Of a DNA stretch of 64,000 nucleotides, positions 10,245-18,559 are shown piece after piece; positions within the stretch are counted from its first letter, which is position 1; each line of letters starts with the position of its first letter. Location of the stretch: positions 27,469 through 91,468 of the forward strand of contig JBJMQS010000059.1 of NCBI GenBank assembly GCA_045802605.1, read 5' to 3'. A model generated the notes under the pieces. The model ran no database searches. It saw only the letters and a list, made by a program, of their open reading frames with translations, and was not told where the DNA came from. The translations under genes and the position numbers were made by a program. This DNA comes from JBJMQS01 sp045802605. Its GTDB lineage: Bacteria > Planctomycetota > Planctomycetia > Gemmatales > Gemmataceae.

Positions 10245-12077
10245 TCACTCCGCTTTCGACGCCACGACTTCCAAGATCTTCAATTCGCGCGCTTGCAAGT
10301 TCTCGCCTTGGATGCCGAGCACCAGGCGGTAGAGGAAAATCATCAGTGCACATTCGGCGAGCGCCAATATAAGGCAATAGAGCTGACCTGGTCCCCAGCC
10401 AAAGGAGTCAGCCACCACGCCCGCGGCCACCGGAATAAATGCTGGCGACATCGTCATGGGAATAAGAATCAAGAGCGCGAGGTTCACCACCACGGGAATG
10501 AATTTCCCGCCGGTCGGCCGCAGCGAGCCAGCCGCGATCGGCATCGGCGCAATCATCGACGCCCAATTTGTGAGCAGGCAATAGAGCAGGTACATCGTGA
10601 TGAAGCCCGGAACGGCCGCGATGAGATAGCCGACGGGGATCGGCATCAAGAATTGCAACAGCGCTGCGACGATAAACCCAAGGCCAAGCGCGAGCGGGGC
10701 AATTGCCAGGTTTTTACCGAGCAGGATCTCGCGCCGCGGGGCCGCACTCAGGACGAACACGCGAAACCCACTGCGATCGAAGCCAAATTGATTGGAAAAG
10801 AACTGCGTCATCGAAATCAAAATCATGCCCATCGCACCGTAGGTAATGAACGGGCTACGCGGCAAGCCGCTTTTGCTGGAATTCGTGACCATCAACATGC
10901 CAAACACGGCGATCATGAGGATCGGGCTGAGCAGCATCATCTTCGCCTCGGGTGCCCGGAGCAAACCGCGCAGCGAACTCGTCGCCACCGCGGCCGCCTG
11001 CTCGGAGATCCAGGGCAACTCCCTCTCGACCAGCAATCGGCTTTTCGATGTCGCAATCGGCTTCGCCGGTGCGGCGGCTTTCTTTCGCCGGCCAGAAGTG
11101 AAATGCCCAGTGTAAAGCCGCAGTGTTGTTTGATAGCCGCGCCACAAACTTGCGCAGCCGATGAAGGTCATAGCCAGGAACCCAAGAGCGGCCGGCCAAT
11201 ACGTCCGGTCGGCGATGCTCTTCGCGCCGAAGGGCAGCCAGCCGAGCGGGATTGCCATGTTGAGAACTTCTGCTGTGCGCTCCATCTGGTTCATGGACGC
11301 CTGCGCAGACTTGGCCAACCGCTCGCTGTGTGCCTTTGTGACCGCCTGGAACTGTTCTTGCGCTTGTTGTTGGGTGATCTCACCGCGAGACACAGCCGCG
11401 TTTAATCGAGTGAGCTCTTCGGTCAGCCCTTCGGTGTCCGACGGCGTGTAGCCATGGTTGACGCTCATATTGATGATGTTCGGCGTCTGCGAGATTAGAA
11501 TGAGCAACGTCGTTGCGATCATGACGACGTTGCGCCGCCGCCGGGGATTTGTCATGATCGAAGCCAGCCATCCGCGGAACTGATACGTCAGTGCCGTGAC
11601 CATCAGGAAAAAGGCGAACACGACCGGCAGTTGTGCGAGCATCACTAGGCCGTGGCTCACCGCGAGGCCGATTGTCAACCCAAGTGCGGCCGGCACGAAC
11701 ACGATCAGCGAAAACGCCATGAGCGAACTGATGTAATTAATGAAGAACGCACTTTTGAGGGACACGGGCAGATGCAGGAACTTGTCCAGGGACAGCGCTT
11801 CTGAACGCTGTAGTTCGGTGACGATGCCGATCACCCAAAACATCGAGAACGCGCCAACCAGCCCATCCCACGCGTACATGTAAACACTCGGCGTCGCATC
11901 TTTGAACGCGAACATTCCAACAAAAAACATAACGACGAACATCGTGAGAGCGAGCAAAATACGGACGACGTTGAGTATCGCCTCAAAAACGACGCCGATG
12001 ACGCCCTGCTTGCGGAGTTGGTTCGCACGAATGCGATAGCGCAGCCAGACGAATGCCCGGAAGTGCTGCCAGTTCAT
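10245..12077 (-). CDS. ABC-2 type transporter permease
   Basis: 610 residues. This is the membrane half of an ABC exporter whose ATPase is encoded immediately upstream (12074-12847) with a 4-bp ATGA overlap, so the two are translationally coupled. Hydrophobic segments cluster near the N-terminus (about 33-55, then several to ~190) and again from ~380 to ~595. They are separated by a hydrophilic coiled region rich in Gln and Glu (about 215-290) that may be a large extra-membrane loop. The layout resembles ABC-2/DUF-type permeases of Gram-negative and planctomycete exporters. The substrate cannot be told from sequence. No accessory gene such as a membrane fusion protein is adjacent. Confidence 0.85.
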   Translation of the reverse strand: MNWQHFRAFVWLRYRIRANQLRKQGVIGVVFEAILNVVRILLALTMFVVMFFVGMFAFKDATPSVYMYAWDGLVGAFSMFWVIGIVTELQRSEALSLDKFLHLPVSLKSAFFINYISSLMAFSLIVFVPAALGLTIGLAVSHGLVMLAQLPVVFAFFLMVTALTYQFRGWLASIMTNPRRRRNVVMIATTLLILISQTPNIINMSVNHGYTPSDTEGLTEELTRLNAAVSRGEITQQQAQEQFQAVTKAHSERLAKSAQASMNQMERTAEVLNMAIPLGWLPFGAKSIADRTYWPAALGFLAMTFIGCASLWRGYQTTLRLYTGHFTSGRRKKAAAPAKPIATSKSRLLVERELPWISEQAAAVATSSLRGLLRAPEAKMMLLSPILMIAVFGMLMVTNSSKSGLPRSPFITYGAMGMILISMTQFFSNQFGFDRSGFRVFVLSAAPRREILLGKNLAIAPLALGLGFIVAALLQFLMPIPVGYLIAAVPGFITMYLLYCLLTNWASMIAPMPIAAGSLRPTGGKFIPVVVNLALLILIPMTMSPAFIPVAAGVVADSFGWGPGQLYCLILALAECALMIFLYRLVLGIQGENLQARELKILEVVASKAE

Positions 12078-12847
12078 GAGTTGCCGCCTTCTTCCAGCCA
12101 GCGTATCGTGTGGGCCTCGGCCGCGTCGGCGCCCGCCAGTTGCAAGAATCGCTCTTCCAGAGTCTGGCCTTTGCGAAGGTCATCGAGCTTCGCTTCCTCG
12201 ACCAGCTTGCCTTTGACGATGATGCCGACGTGAGTGCAAAGCCTCTCGACAATCTCCAATACATGCGACGTCAGAAACACCGTGGACCCGCGGGCGACGA
12301 AGCCGTGCAGCAAATCGCGAATCACGCGCGAGGTCACCGCGTCCACCCCTTCGAACGGCTCATCCAGAAACAGTAAGTCGGGATTGGGTAATAGAGCGGC
12401 GGCGAGCGCCAGCTTCTTTTTCATGCCGTGCGAATACTCGACCGTGAGCTTCTTCTCCTCGTTCTCCAACCCTAGGACCGGCAACAGCTCATCGATTCGA
12501 CTGCGAATCGTGTCGCGCGGCAACAGGTGCATTCGGCCCACGAACGTCAAATACTCTCGTGCGGTCAGATTGTCGAAGAGCGCGAGGTCCTCCGGGATCA
12601 CACCCATGCGCGCCTTGGCCGCAAGTGCTTCGTCAGGGTTGAGCATGTTTTTGTCGAGGACGAGCATTTTCCCTTGCGAAGGCGCCAACAGGCCGGTGAG
12701 CATTTTGATCGTGGTCGATTTCCCGGCACCATTGGGCCCTAGGAAACCGTAGAAGGTGCCGCGCTCGACCCGGAGATTGACGCCATCGACAGCGGCGAAG
12801 TCGCCGAAGAATCGGGTCAAGCCATGAGTCTCAATCGCCAAGTTCAT
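12074..12847 (-). CDS. ABC transporter ATP-binding protein
   Basis: 257 residues. ATPase of the exporter encoded with the overlapping permease. Visible motifs: Walker A GPNGAGKST (~37-45), an LSGGQ-equivalent written as SHGMKKK (~139-145), Walker B LLFLDEP (~158-164) and the switch His in LTSH (~195). The relaxed signature is common in the ABC-2 (CcmA/NatA-like) class that partners with permeases of this type. The ATG at 12847 was chosen because homologues begin next to the xxGLTRxFG motif. The longer frame to 12952 would overlap the catalase promoter region. The catalase gene lies divergently upstream. The substrate is unknown. Confidence 0.9.
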   Translation of the reverse strand: MNLAIETHGLTRFFGDFAAVDGVNLRVERGTFYGFLGPNGAGKSTTIKMLTGLLAPSQGKMLVLDKNMLNPDEALAAKARMGVIPEDLALFDNLTAREYLTFVGRMHLLPRDTIRSRIDELLPVLGLENEEKKLTVEYSHGMKKKLALAAALLPNPDLLFLDEPFEGVDAVTSRVIRDLLHGFVARGSTVFLTSHVLEIVERLCTHVGIIVKGKLVEEAKLDDLRKGQTLEERFLQLAGADAAEAHTIRWLEEGGNS

Positions 12848-12967
12848 GATTGTTTCCCGCAGACCAGTTCCCATTCTAGGAATGGCAGTGCCGGGCATTA
12901 ATCTCCCAGTCGTCGCTTTCCGAATTAGGCGGGCGGCTCGAACCCCGTGCACCCTACCCCCGTGCGC

Positions 12968-12982
12968 GGCATAGCACTTGCA
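12968..12982 (+). promoter_or_regulatory. Sigma-54-type -24/-12 promoter of manganese catalase
   Basis: GGCATAGCACTTGCA has GG and GC separated by exactly 10 bases, as in the consensus TGGCAC-N5-TTGCW. It lies 87 bp before the catalase ATG. Thirteen similar sites precede stress genes between 31 and 49 kb. Confidence 0.6.
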
Positions 12983-13069
12983 AATCGTTCCGAAGAGTTG
13001 CTCACCGGTTCATCTCGTGCTGGCATCGTGTCGGCCGGCCTTTGCAACTCGCGGATTCCTGGAGGCGCC

Positions 13070-14017
13070 ATGTTTCATCACGTCAAAGAGCTGCAATTCG
13101 ATGCCCGCGTTTCCAAGCCTGATCCGCGTTTTGCCGGCCTGCTGCTAGAGCAATTCGGCGGCGGGAACGGCGAGCTCAAAGCCGCCATGCAGTATTTCGT
13201 GCAAGCATTCGCGTGCCGCCGGCCTTATCCGGACAAGTACGACATGCTCATGGACATCGCGACCGAGGAGTTCAGCCATCTGGAAATCGTGGGTGCAACG
13301 ATCACGATGTTGCTCGACGGCATTAACGGGCAACTCAAGGACGCCGTGACCACGAAAGAAAATGGCTGGATGAAAATGCTTGGGGGTAGGTCGCAAAAGG
13401 AACAAGTGATTCACGAGGCGATGGTGAACCCGCAGTTTCTAATTCTGTCTGGCGGCGGCCCCCGCGTCACCGATAGTCAGGGCGTGCCATGGCAGGGCTC
13501 CTTCGTAAACGCCAACGGCGATTTGACCGTGGATTTGCGGTCCGATATCGCCGCCGAATCGCGGGCGAAAATCGTTTACGAATATTTACTCCAATTCACG
13601 GACGATCCATTGGTCCAAGACAGCCTGCGATTTTTGATGACGCGCGAGATTGCCCATTTCCAGATGTTCACCGCAGCATTGGACACGATCCAACCGAACT
13701 TCCCTCCGGGAGTGCTGCAGGGCGATCCGCGGTTCACCCACGCCTACTTCAACATGTCCAACGGCGAAGAGGTGCGCGGACCTTGGAACCAAGGCAAAGG
13801 TCCCTGGGCCAAAGGTGAAAACTGGGAATACATCGACGACCCGGTGCAACAGGTGCTCGCGACTCATGGTCAAACCAAGAAAAAACCCGAGGGCACGATG
13901 CAAAGCGAGCGCGACGCTCGCGCCATGGAAAAGGCCATCAGCAAGCAACGCAGCCAAGAGGTTAAGCAGGCGACGCCCAAGGGCGAGAGCTACTGGTCCA
14001 TTTACTCAACGAGTTGA
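13070..14017 (+). CDS. Manganese (non-haem) catalase
   Basis: 315 residues. Disproportionates hydrogen peroxide to water and oxygen at a dinuclear manganese centre, in the cytoplasm. The ferritin-like four-helix core shows the expected ligands: Glu in GNGELKAAM (~35), the EExxH box ATEEFSHLE (~66-72), and a second Glu/His pair in MTREIAHFQMF near residue 195. The length fits the Mn-catalase family. The start is the ATG at 13070, preceded by GGAGG at 13061. A sigma-54-like element lies upstream, and the small basic gene at 14028 follows within 10 bp, so the two form an operon. The catalase seems to be an outlying member of the stress regulon located mainly at 31-49 kb. Confidence 0.93.
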   Translation: MFHHVKELQFDARVSKPDPRFAGLLLEQFGGGNGELKAAMQYFVQAFACRRPYPDKYDMLMDIATEEFSHLEIVGATITMLLDGINGQLKDAVTTKENGWMKMLGGRSQKEQVIHEAMVNPQFLILSGGGPRVTDSQGVPWQGSFVNANGDLTVDLRSDIAAESRAKIVYEYLLQFTDDPLVQDSLRFLMTREIAHFQMFTAALDTIQPNFPPGVLQGDPRFTHAYFNMSNGEEVRGPWNQGKGPWAKGENWEYIDDPVQQVLATHGQTKKKPEGTMQSERDARAMEKAISKQRSQEVKQATPKGESYWSIYSTS

Positions 14018-14027
14018 GGAGATACTG

Positions 14028-14228
14028 ATGGCGACTAAGCATGCCGCGAAACGAGAGCTGATCGATACTGGGCGCGACAAGCGGTACGTGCGCCGAGATG
14101 CCGAAGGCCGGTTCAATGAAAGCGACGATGTGTCGAGGTCGTTGCGGCAAGACGTGAAAAAGAAAGCCAAGACCGTTGCCCCCAAGGGCCAAGGCGATCG
14201 CGGTGATCAAAAGCGAAAGAAACGATAG
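14028..14228 (+). CDS. Small basic hypothetical protein downstream of catalase
   Basis: 66 residues and strongly charged: Lys/Arg-rich with the stretch DKRYVRRDAEGRFNESDDVSRSLRQD and a basic tail (KKKAKT, KRKKR). AGGAGA stands 7 nt before the ATG. The stop of the catalase gene is 10 bp upstream, so the two are cotranscribed. I recall similar short proteins beside stress genes in other bacteria, but their function is not known. The charge suggests nucleic-acid or polyanion binding, which is inference. A large palindrome 33 bp downstream may end the transcript. Confidence 0.75.
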   Translation: MATKHAAKRELIDTGRDKRYVRRDAEGRFNESDDVSRSLRQDVKKKAKTVAPKGQGDRGDQKRKKR

Positions 14229-14260
14229 CCGAACATAGTTTCGTAGCGAAATTGCTCTCG

Positions 14261-14343
14261 TTAGCCGGACGCGCAAGCTACGGGAAGCAGAGACTCGGCC
14301 CACTCGCGAGTCTCTGCTTCCCGTAGCTTACGCGTCCGGCTAA
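14261..14343. repeat. Large palindromic element E1 (37-bp arms)
   Basis: The left arm (14261-14297) begins TTAGCCGGACGCG. The right arm (14307-14343) is its reverse complement with one mismatch, and the loop is 9 nt. It lies after the catalase operon and may act as a terminator. It shares its outer core (TTAGCC followed by GACGCG) with E3 (53589-53656) and E8 (62745-62820). Confidence 0.9.
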
Positions 14344-14489
14344 CAAATCCAGATTCTGCACATTTCCGCACTGATTTCAGTGCAAATCCCCTCTGCAGCA
14401 ATCTGCCCTTACTATTGTGCGCGAACCGTCTATGATTCCTCAATCAGACTCGAATAACTCGCTGTTCACTTCCCTGAAAGGACCGACCC

Positions 14490-15476
14490 ATGTCCGCTCT
14501 GCGCAGAGTCCATCTATCCGTCACGCCGCTTGAGAGCCGCGATACTCCGTCCACGATGGTTTTTGGAGGAGGCAGCTTCATTGGCAAATCGGGCAATGTA
14601 AATCTCAGCGTGACATTTAGCGGAACGAATGCGATCACGTGGAGCACCAGCCCGGCTACGACTCCGGCCGCATTCGCCAGCGGAGCTTCGACTCTTGCCG
14701 GCAATCTATCGATCTCGCTTCTGGGGTGCGGCACATCGACCGCAGGCACGCCGGGAAACGTCGGCAACAGCATTAGCATCAATCTCAATGGTCAGACGCT
14801 GACTGGCAACCTCGCAATCACAACCGGTAATTGCGACGATACTGTCACAGTCTTTGGCGGTACCGTCGGCGGTCTCGTCACCATCAACACCAATGGCGGC
14901 GACGACGCGGTCTCCATCAGTGGTGGTGGCACATCGGCCAGCGGACCGATGACCATCGGTAAAGACCTGAAGATTGCCGAAGGAGCGGGCAATGACAGCA
15001 TCGCCTTTGGCGGCCCATCGCTCAAGGTTGGGGGCAACGCGTCGATCAACATGGGGCCGGGCAACAACGGATATAGTCTCGCATCGCTATTCACGATTGG
15101 CGGCAATCTGCAGATGCAAGCGGGTGCTGGCAACGACCCGTTCAATCAACTCGGCGTGGCCGGTTCCTCCATTGGCGGCAATGCGACCGTTTTGGCCGGC
15201 GGCGGGAACAACGGGCTCTTGTTGCCTGCGGGACTCACAATCTTTGGCAATACGACTTATGTGGGCGGGACCGGCAGCGACGGCGTGATCGACGGGGCGG
15301 TAATAAATGGCAACCTGCTCTGTTTCTTAGGAGCCGGCAATGATCGTTTCATCTACGCCGCGGCCGCACCGATCGTTGGCGGCAAAGCGTTCATTTCAGG
15401 TGGGCCGGTGCTGAGCGATATCTACATTCCGCTGACAGCGCCCAGTTGGCCGAACACTGTGATCGGGTTCCCATGA
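14490..15476 (+). CDS. Secreted or surface Gly/Asn-rich repeat protein with LESRDTPS motif
   Basis: 328 residues. The N-terminus carries LESRDTPS (~14-21), which marks a class of planctomycete exported proteins. The rest is a chain of short Gly-rich repeats of the form G-G-N-x-x-I/V followed by G-x-G-N-D, such as GAGNDSI and GGDDAVSI, typical of right-handed beta-helix or calcium-binding-like extracellular proteins. No catalytic motif is visible. AAAGGA precedes the ATG. The gene is flanked by a large palindrome and by tRNA-Pro and seems to be a single-gene unit. A surface structural role is inference. Confidence 0.8.
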   Translation: MSALRRVHLSVTPLESRDTPSTMVFGGGSFIGKSGNVNLSVTFSGTNAITWSTSPATTPAAFASGASTLAGNLSISLLGCGTSTAGTPGNVGNSISINLNGQTLTGNLAITTGNCDDTVTVFGGTVGGLVTINTNGGDDAVSISGGGTSASGPMTIGKDLKIAEGAGNDSIAFGGPSLKVGGNASINMGPGNNGYSLASLFTIGGNLQMQAGAGNDPFNQLGVAGSSIGGNATVLAGGGNNGLLLPAGLTIFGNTTYVGGTGSDGVIDGAVINGNLLCFLGAGNDRFIYAAAAPIVGGKAFISGGPVLSDIYIPLTAPSWPNTVIGFP

Positions 15477-15537
15477 TCTATGGGTCAGAGCGACGTCAAA
15501 TCGACCCCTACGGTACGCGGCAGCGCTACGAATTAAC

Positions 15538-15571
15538 AAAAAAAGACCGCTGACAGCAAGTGTCAGCGGTC
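15538..15571 (-). terminator. Rho-independent terminator of tRNA-Pro
   Basis: A perfect 11-bp stem (15545-15555 with 15561-15571), a 5-nt loop and a run of seven A on the plus strand. Read on the minus strand this is a hairpin followed by UUUUUUU, 9 bp after tRNA-Pro. Confidence 0.9.
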
Positions 15572-15579
15572 CGGGAGAG

Positions 15580-15654
15580 TCGGGCCGGCGGGATTTGAAC
15601 CCACGACCTCCTGCACCCCAAGCAGGCGCGCTAGCCAGGCTGCGCTACGGCCCG
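15580..15654 (-). tRNA. tRNA-Pro(GGG)
   Basis: Cloverleaf on the minus strand: acceptor CGGGCCG/CGGCCCG, D-arm GCGC/GCGC, anticodon stem CCTGC/GCAGG with loop TTGGGGT (anticodon GGG), T-arm GTGGG-TTCAAAT-CCCGC, discriminator A. CCA is not encoded. A good terminator follows directly. Confidence 0.95.
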
Positions 15655-15781
15655 ATTTCGACTGGGCGACTCGGCAATCCTAGATATTGTCTGCGCGGCG
15701 GACAACCCAACTTGTCCGAGTCGAAATCCGCGGCTGAACCACTTGATCGGCCGGGCACTCCGACTACATAATGTCCGTGTC

Positions 15782-15852
15782 GCGGGATTGGCCTATCGGT
15801 TGGGCAACAGCTTCCCAAGCTGTCTAGACGGGTTCGACTCCCGTATCCCGCT
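15782..15852 (+). tRNA. tRNA-Gly(CCC), integration target
   Basis: 71 nt: acceptor GCGGGAT/ATCCCGC, D-arm GCCT/GGGC with GG in the loop, anticodon stem ACAGC/GCTGT with loop TTCCCAA (anticodon CCC), T-arm ACGGG-TTCGACT-CCCGT, discriminator T as usual for Gly. CCA is not encoded. The last 27 nt recur at 28343, where they mark the far end of an integrated element. Confidence 0.95.
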
Positions 15853-15988
15853 CTCGAATGATGTTAGGAGACTGGCCGCAGTTCGCTTTTCACTTCGCTT
15901 CAACTTCTAACGACACAAAATTGCCAGACAGGTTCAACAGCGTCTGCCGAAGCCTTTTTCGAAGCAAGAATTTCAGTCGCGCATTTTC
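15826..15988. repeat. attL: 163-bp direct repeat at the left end of the element
   Basis: Identical to 28343-28505 by eye. It holds the 3' 27 nt of tRNA-Gly plus 136 bp that include the last ~33 codons of the glycosyltransferase gene. The bases just outside the repeat differ on both sides (15825 against 28342, 15989 against 28506), so the boundaries are exact. Confidence 0.93.
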
Positions 15989-16039
15989 AGTTTCGAGCAA
16001 CTGAGGCATTCTTAGGTCTTTCGGGTCGCCAACTGGCAT
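15890..16039 (-). pseudogene. 3' relic of a glycosyltransferase gene left at attL
   Basis: The reading frame of the glycosyltransferase C-terminus is repeated here. It shares the last ~33 codons exactly with 28407-29201, then diverges into a different upstream sequence. Together these give a 49-codon frame from the ATG at 16039 (…MPQLLETENARLKF…), and a stop lies just before it. The divergent part stays in frame and resembles the right copy (LLETENARL against VLESENARL). This suggests it came with the element from the 3' end of a related gene in an earlier host. It could also be read as a short ORF in its own right. Confidence 0.6.
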
Positions 16040-16098
16040 TGCAAGCAAGAGGCGGCCTCGCCCCTGTTATCGGCAATCGCGGGCCTATGGTTTGAGGG

Positions 16099-16120
16099 TT
16101 TAGTGCCCATTTAGTGCCCC
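16099..16120. repeat. Left arm-type repeats TTTAGTGCCC x2
   Basis: TTTAGTGCCC at 16099 and TTTAGTGCCCC at 16110, 11 bp apart. The same pair with the same spacing occurs at 28287-28308 near the other end, in the same orientation. Such paired direct repeats just inside att sites fit integrase arm-binding sites. Confidence 0.55.
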
Positions 16121-16154
16121 TGGCCTTTCGCAGCACCACATACGCGATCTGCTC

Positions 16155-16700
16155 TTAGCGTTCGATCGCATCAACAAAACGCTGGGCTGTAAAGGGTACG
16201 ATGAGCAAGGCAAAGAAGCCGGTGAAAAAGCACAATGCACAAAACGCCAGGGCTGACTTCCACCATCCCTTGTACGCGAAGTAAAAAAAACCAAAGACGA
16301 ATGTCCATAAGCCGGAGACGGTGCGGCCGGATCTTGTGATTCCACGGGCCGCCAGGGGTTCGCCACACCCCGGGCACACAATTGCTCGAATCGACACCTC
16401 GTGCTCGCAGGTGGGGCATTCCATCAGGCCATAAGGCCGTGGCTGTCCAAAGTCGAATGAGTTACCGGCAATGACGTCAGGCTGATTGCCCGCGTTGAAA
16501 TCGAATAGGTTCGATTGCTCGGTTTGATTGATCCGTGGCGTAGTTATGGGCTCATCTCTCCAGTCGATTTCGCTGGCCCCTTCCGGAATTCCAGTCACCG
16601 AATCGAAGCGGATGCCACATTTGCAACGCACGAGTTTTCCGCCGACGGGTCTTTCGACTCGGTACCGAGCAGAACATGAGGGGCAAGAAAGTGTCGGCAC
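16155..16700 (-). CDS. Zinc-ribbon membrane protein
   Basis: 181 residues. Two Cys-rich metal-binding motifs are visible: an N-terminal CPSC-x18-CKCG (residues ~6-30, like the MJ0042/CpXC ribbons common in planctomycetes) and a central CPTC-x12-CPGCG (~95-112). The C-terminal third is hydrophobic, with two likely membrane helices (WTFVFGFFYFAY, then ALAFCALCFFTGFFALLIV). The linker is acidic and Asn-rich. The partner gene at 16761-17201, on the same strand and 60 bp upstream, also encodes a membrane protein, and the two may act together. No enzymatic motif. Function unknown; it is cargo of the integrative element. Confidence 0.75.
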   Translation of the reverse strand: MPTLSCPSCSARYRVERPVGGKLVRCKCGIRFDSVTGIPEGASEIDWRDEPITTPRINQTEQSNLFDFNAGNQPDVIAGNSFDFGQPRPYGLMECPTCEHEVSIRAIVCPGCGEPLAARGITRSGRTVSGLWTFVFGFFYFAYKGWWKSALAFCALCFFTGFFALLIVPFTAQRFVDAIER

Positions 16701-16760
16701 GTCGCAACTCCGAAATGCGGAGGCTATCGAAAGTGACCGTCCAAGATATTGAGTCGCCCG

Positions 16761-17201
16761 TTATCCCTTCGCTGGCACAGCCGCCCGAGGCCTCAACTGA
16801 GTAACCGGCGGCGTCGAGTGCGGTTGCGTCTGAACGGCGATCACCTTCGGCGCCGGATTCGAGACCGCGTAGGCCAAGGTCAATGCCCAAATCAAGAGTG
16901 TGAGGCCGGGCATAAGGAACGACATCCCGATCGGGCCGGCGAACAGGTTCAAAACAAATATCGACGCGGTATTGCGGTGCTTGTTGGAAACGGCGCATGC
17001 GAAGGGAACGAAGTAAATTGCTGCGGAAAGGACGGCAATAAGAATCGAGAGTATTGCCGATGCGCCGTATTTGGCGATTGCTTCGCTGTTCTTTGCGAGA
17101 TGGTAAACGGTGTACCCCATTCCGATCGCGACAACGATCGCAAGAAGGGTTCCACCAACGACGAGGACGGGAAGCCTGACCTGTTGCCAGAATGATCGCA
17201 T
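16761..17201 (-). CDS. Superinfection-immunity-like membrane protein
   Basis: 146 residues with four likely membrane segments. The region SNKHRNTASIFVLNLFAG (~75-92), followed by a hydrophobic segment ending ALTLAYA, matches the pattern of the T4 Imm/superinfection immunity family (R/K-H-x-N-x-x-x-I-x-x-L-N-x-x-x-G). That family blocks entry of DNA from related phages at the inner membrane. The usual GWT signature after the Asn-Leu is altered here, so the assignment is tentative. A GGAGAT-type Shine-Dalgarno sequence precedes the ATG at 17201. Its place in a phage-related element fits an exclusion role, but that is inference. Confidence 0.6.
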   Translation of the reverse strand: MRSFWQQVRLPVLVVGGTLLAIVVAIGMGYTVYHLAKNSEAIAKYGASAILSILIAVLSAAIYFVPFACAVSNKHRNTASIFVLNLFAGPIGMSFLMPGLTLLIWALTLAYAVSNPAPKVIAVQTQPHSTPPVTQLRPRAAVPAKG

Positions 17202-17539
17202 GGGCGGTATCTCCGAGGTGCTGTTGTCGAGGATACGAGCCGCACTTCCAGAAGCAAGAAACTATGTCAAGCGTCGGCGAGAGAGACGCCGTCGATGGTG
17301 ACGAGACTGTTCATGATGCACTCCTGAGAGCGGGCGACTGCCCAGGGGTGCTGTCAAGCAGATGGGACCCATGCGGGGCGATCTGTCGGAAAATGAACCA
17401 GACCCTCCCCCCTCGCGCAAAGGAGGTGCTACCTGGTAGCCTGCGGTTTCGGGCTGAAGAGCCCCTCAGGGAATAACAGTTGCTGGGCTTTACGGGCGGG
17501 GAAGCTGCGCGAAGTGCCGTCTTAATCAGAGATTCTCCT
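17202..17539. other. Gene-free stretch between divergent cargo genes
   Basis: No ORF here has convincing protein character. It separates a minus-strand membrane gene from a plus-strand pair, so it should hold divergent promoters. A small hairpin GGGCTGAAGAGCCC lies near 17452. I could not identify -35/-10 boxes with confidence. Confidence 0.35.
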
Positions 17540-17848
17540 ATGCTCGAAGAGCTCGGCATCACCGCCGATGAGGTGGCACAATCCCTTCGTAAAGCTGGCA
17601 TTCAGGGTATTCGGAATACTGCGCGCTTTCTCAATCCAATTTGCCGATACGCATTGTCAGTCATGCCAACAGGATGCGCAATCGACCTGATTCAGGGCGA
17701 TCGACTGCGCATGAGATTTGCTCATAGTGGCCCGGTCGAGTTCGAGGTGCCGGAGCCAGTGCTCCAGTTCCTTGAGCGCTTCCACGAGGGCCAGTATCCC
17801 GACTTGGAGATGCCGACTCAGCCGGGCAACGGCGGGAGTTCGCCATGA
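17540..17848 (+). CDS. Hypothetical protein, first gene of a coupled pair
   Basis: 102 residues from the ATG at 17540; a TTG at 17480 would add 20. The protein is soluble, begins MLEELGITADEVAQSLRKAGIQGIRNT (helical) and ends in a Pro/Gly-rich tail. No known motif. Its stop overlaps the start of the next gene by 4 bp (ATGA), so the two products are probably translated together and could interact. A toxin-antitoxin or immunity pair is possible by arrangement alone; no signature supports it. It is cargo of the integrative element. Confidence 0.55.
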   Translation: MLEELGITADEVAQSLRKAGIQGIRNTARFLNPICRYALSVMPTGCAIDLIQGDRLRMRFAHSGPVEFEVPEPVLQFLERFHEGQYPDLEMPTQPGNGGSSP

Positions 17849-18093
17849 CCGAAGAACAACTCAAAGCATTTGCCGAGTTTCGAAATCTCCCCGTTTATCT
17901 AGAGAATGATCCCCGCGCTGCATCAATTGCGGATGGTTATATCAAAGAGTGCTGCACGATTGATGAAGTACAAACATGCTTGGCCGATAAAACTCTCAGC
18001 CCGCTAGGGGCGCTTCGCGCCGGTCCTGATGGGCAGCAGCAGGTTGTCGCCTATTTCGGCAAAAAAATGGTTGTGCCTCAGCCATCGCAATGA
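17845..18093 (+). CDS. Hypothetical protein, second gene of a coupled pair
   Basis: 82 residues, soluble and acidic at the N-terminus (MTEEQLKAFAEFRNLPVYLEND). It has a Cys pair in KECCTIDE and a C-terminal part that reads like a small beta segment (QQQVVAYFGKKMVV). It starts within the stop of the 17540-17848 gene. No family recognised. Either a partner of the upstream product or a small regulatory protein; there is no evidence to choose. Confidence 0.55.
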   Translation: MTEEQLKAFAEFRNLPVYLENDPRAASIADGYIKECCTIDEVQTCLADKTLSPLGALRAGPDGQQQVVAYFGKKMVVPQPSQ

Positions 18094-18198
18094 AAGGCAG
18101 ATGGTACACCACCCCGGCTGATTTTTTTGTGCAGCACCCCTAGATAAAACCAACCCCCAAGCAGATGGCCCAGGGGGTGGCCGGAAACCTGACAGTGG

Positions 18199-18501
18199 TT
18201 AAAAGTCTTGCTCTGTTTCGAGATCGAAGCGACTAATTACACCTTCGTCTCTTGCACTGAATGTGAGAACATTAGCTCTTGGCGGTAGAGTGGTTCCGGG
18301 CCAGTCAACCGGCGTTTTCAGCTGCGGCCGGAGAGTTGCGCGGATAGATAAGCGCGCTGGACATGCGCGCATTGGAAGCGCGCCATCTATCTCCGACACC
18401 CGATTCTGGAGTTGCGACGGAACCGTCACGGAGGCAATAAGATAAATGCGGGAGTTCGATGGCCCGTTCTGCGATATTCTAGCGCGGCGCGGCCTAATCA
18501 A
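18199..18501 (-). CDS. Doubtful hypothetical ORF beside the cassette boundary
   Basis: A 100-codon open frame on the minus strand whose amino-acid composition is protein-like in the second half (beta-prone, …RFDLETEQDF at the C-terminus) and less so at the start. No Shine-Dalgarno sequence or family was found. It begins 3 bp from the GTTATGC at 18504 that opens the integron-type cassette array. If real, it may have been interrupted by cassette insertion. Otherwise 18094-18503 is non-coding. Confidence 0.3.
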   Translation of the reverse strand: MIRPRRARISQNGPSNSRIYLIASVTVPSQLQNRVSEIDGALPMRACPARLSIRATLRPQLKTPVDWPGTTLPPRANVLTFSARDEGVISRFDLETEQDF

Positions 18502-18559
18502 TGGTTATGCCAAGCGAAGTAATCTTCGCGCACCCTTAACGCCTAAAAGAGGACAAACT

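Noticed and set aside
17263..17312. A 16-codon minus-strand frame with a GGAG-type ribosome site as a leader peptide.
   Set aside because: Too short to support from sequence alone; no attenuator-like structure follows it.
18263..18445. A 60-codon plus-strand frame before the cassette array.
   Set aside because: No Shine-Dalgarno sequence and no protein-like character. It overlaps a minus-strand frame that is itself doubtful.
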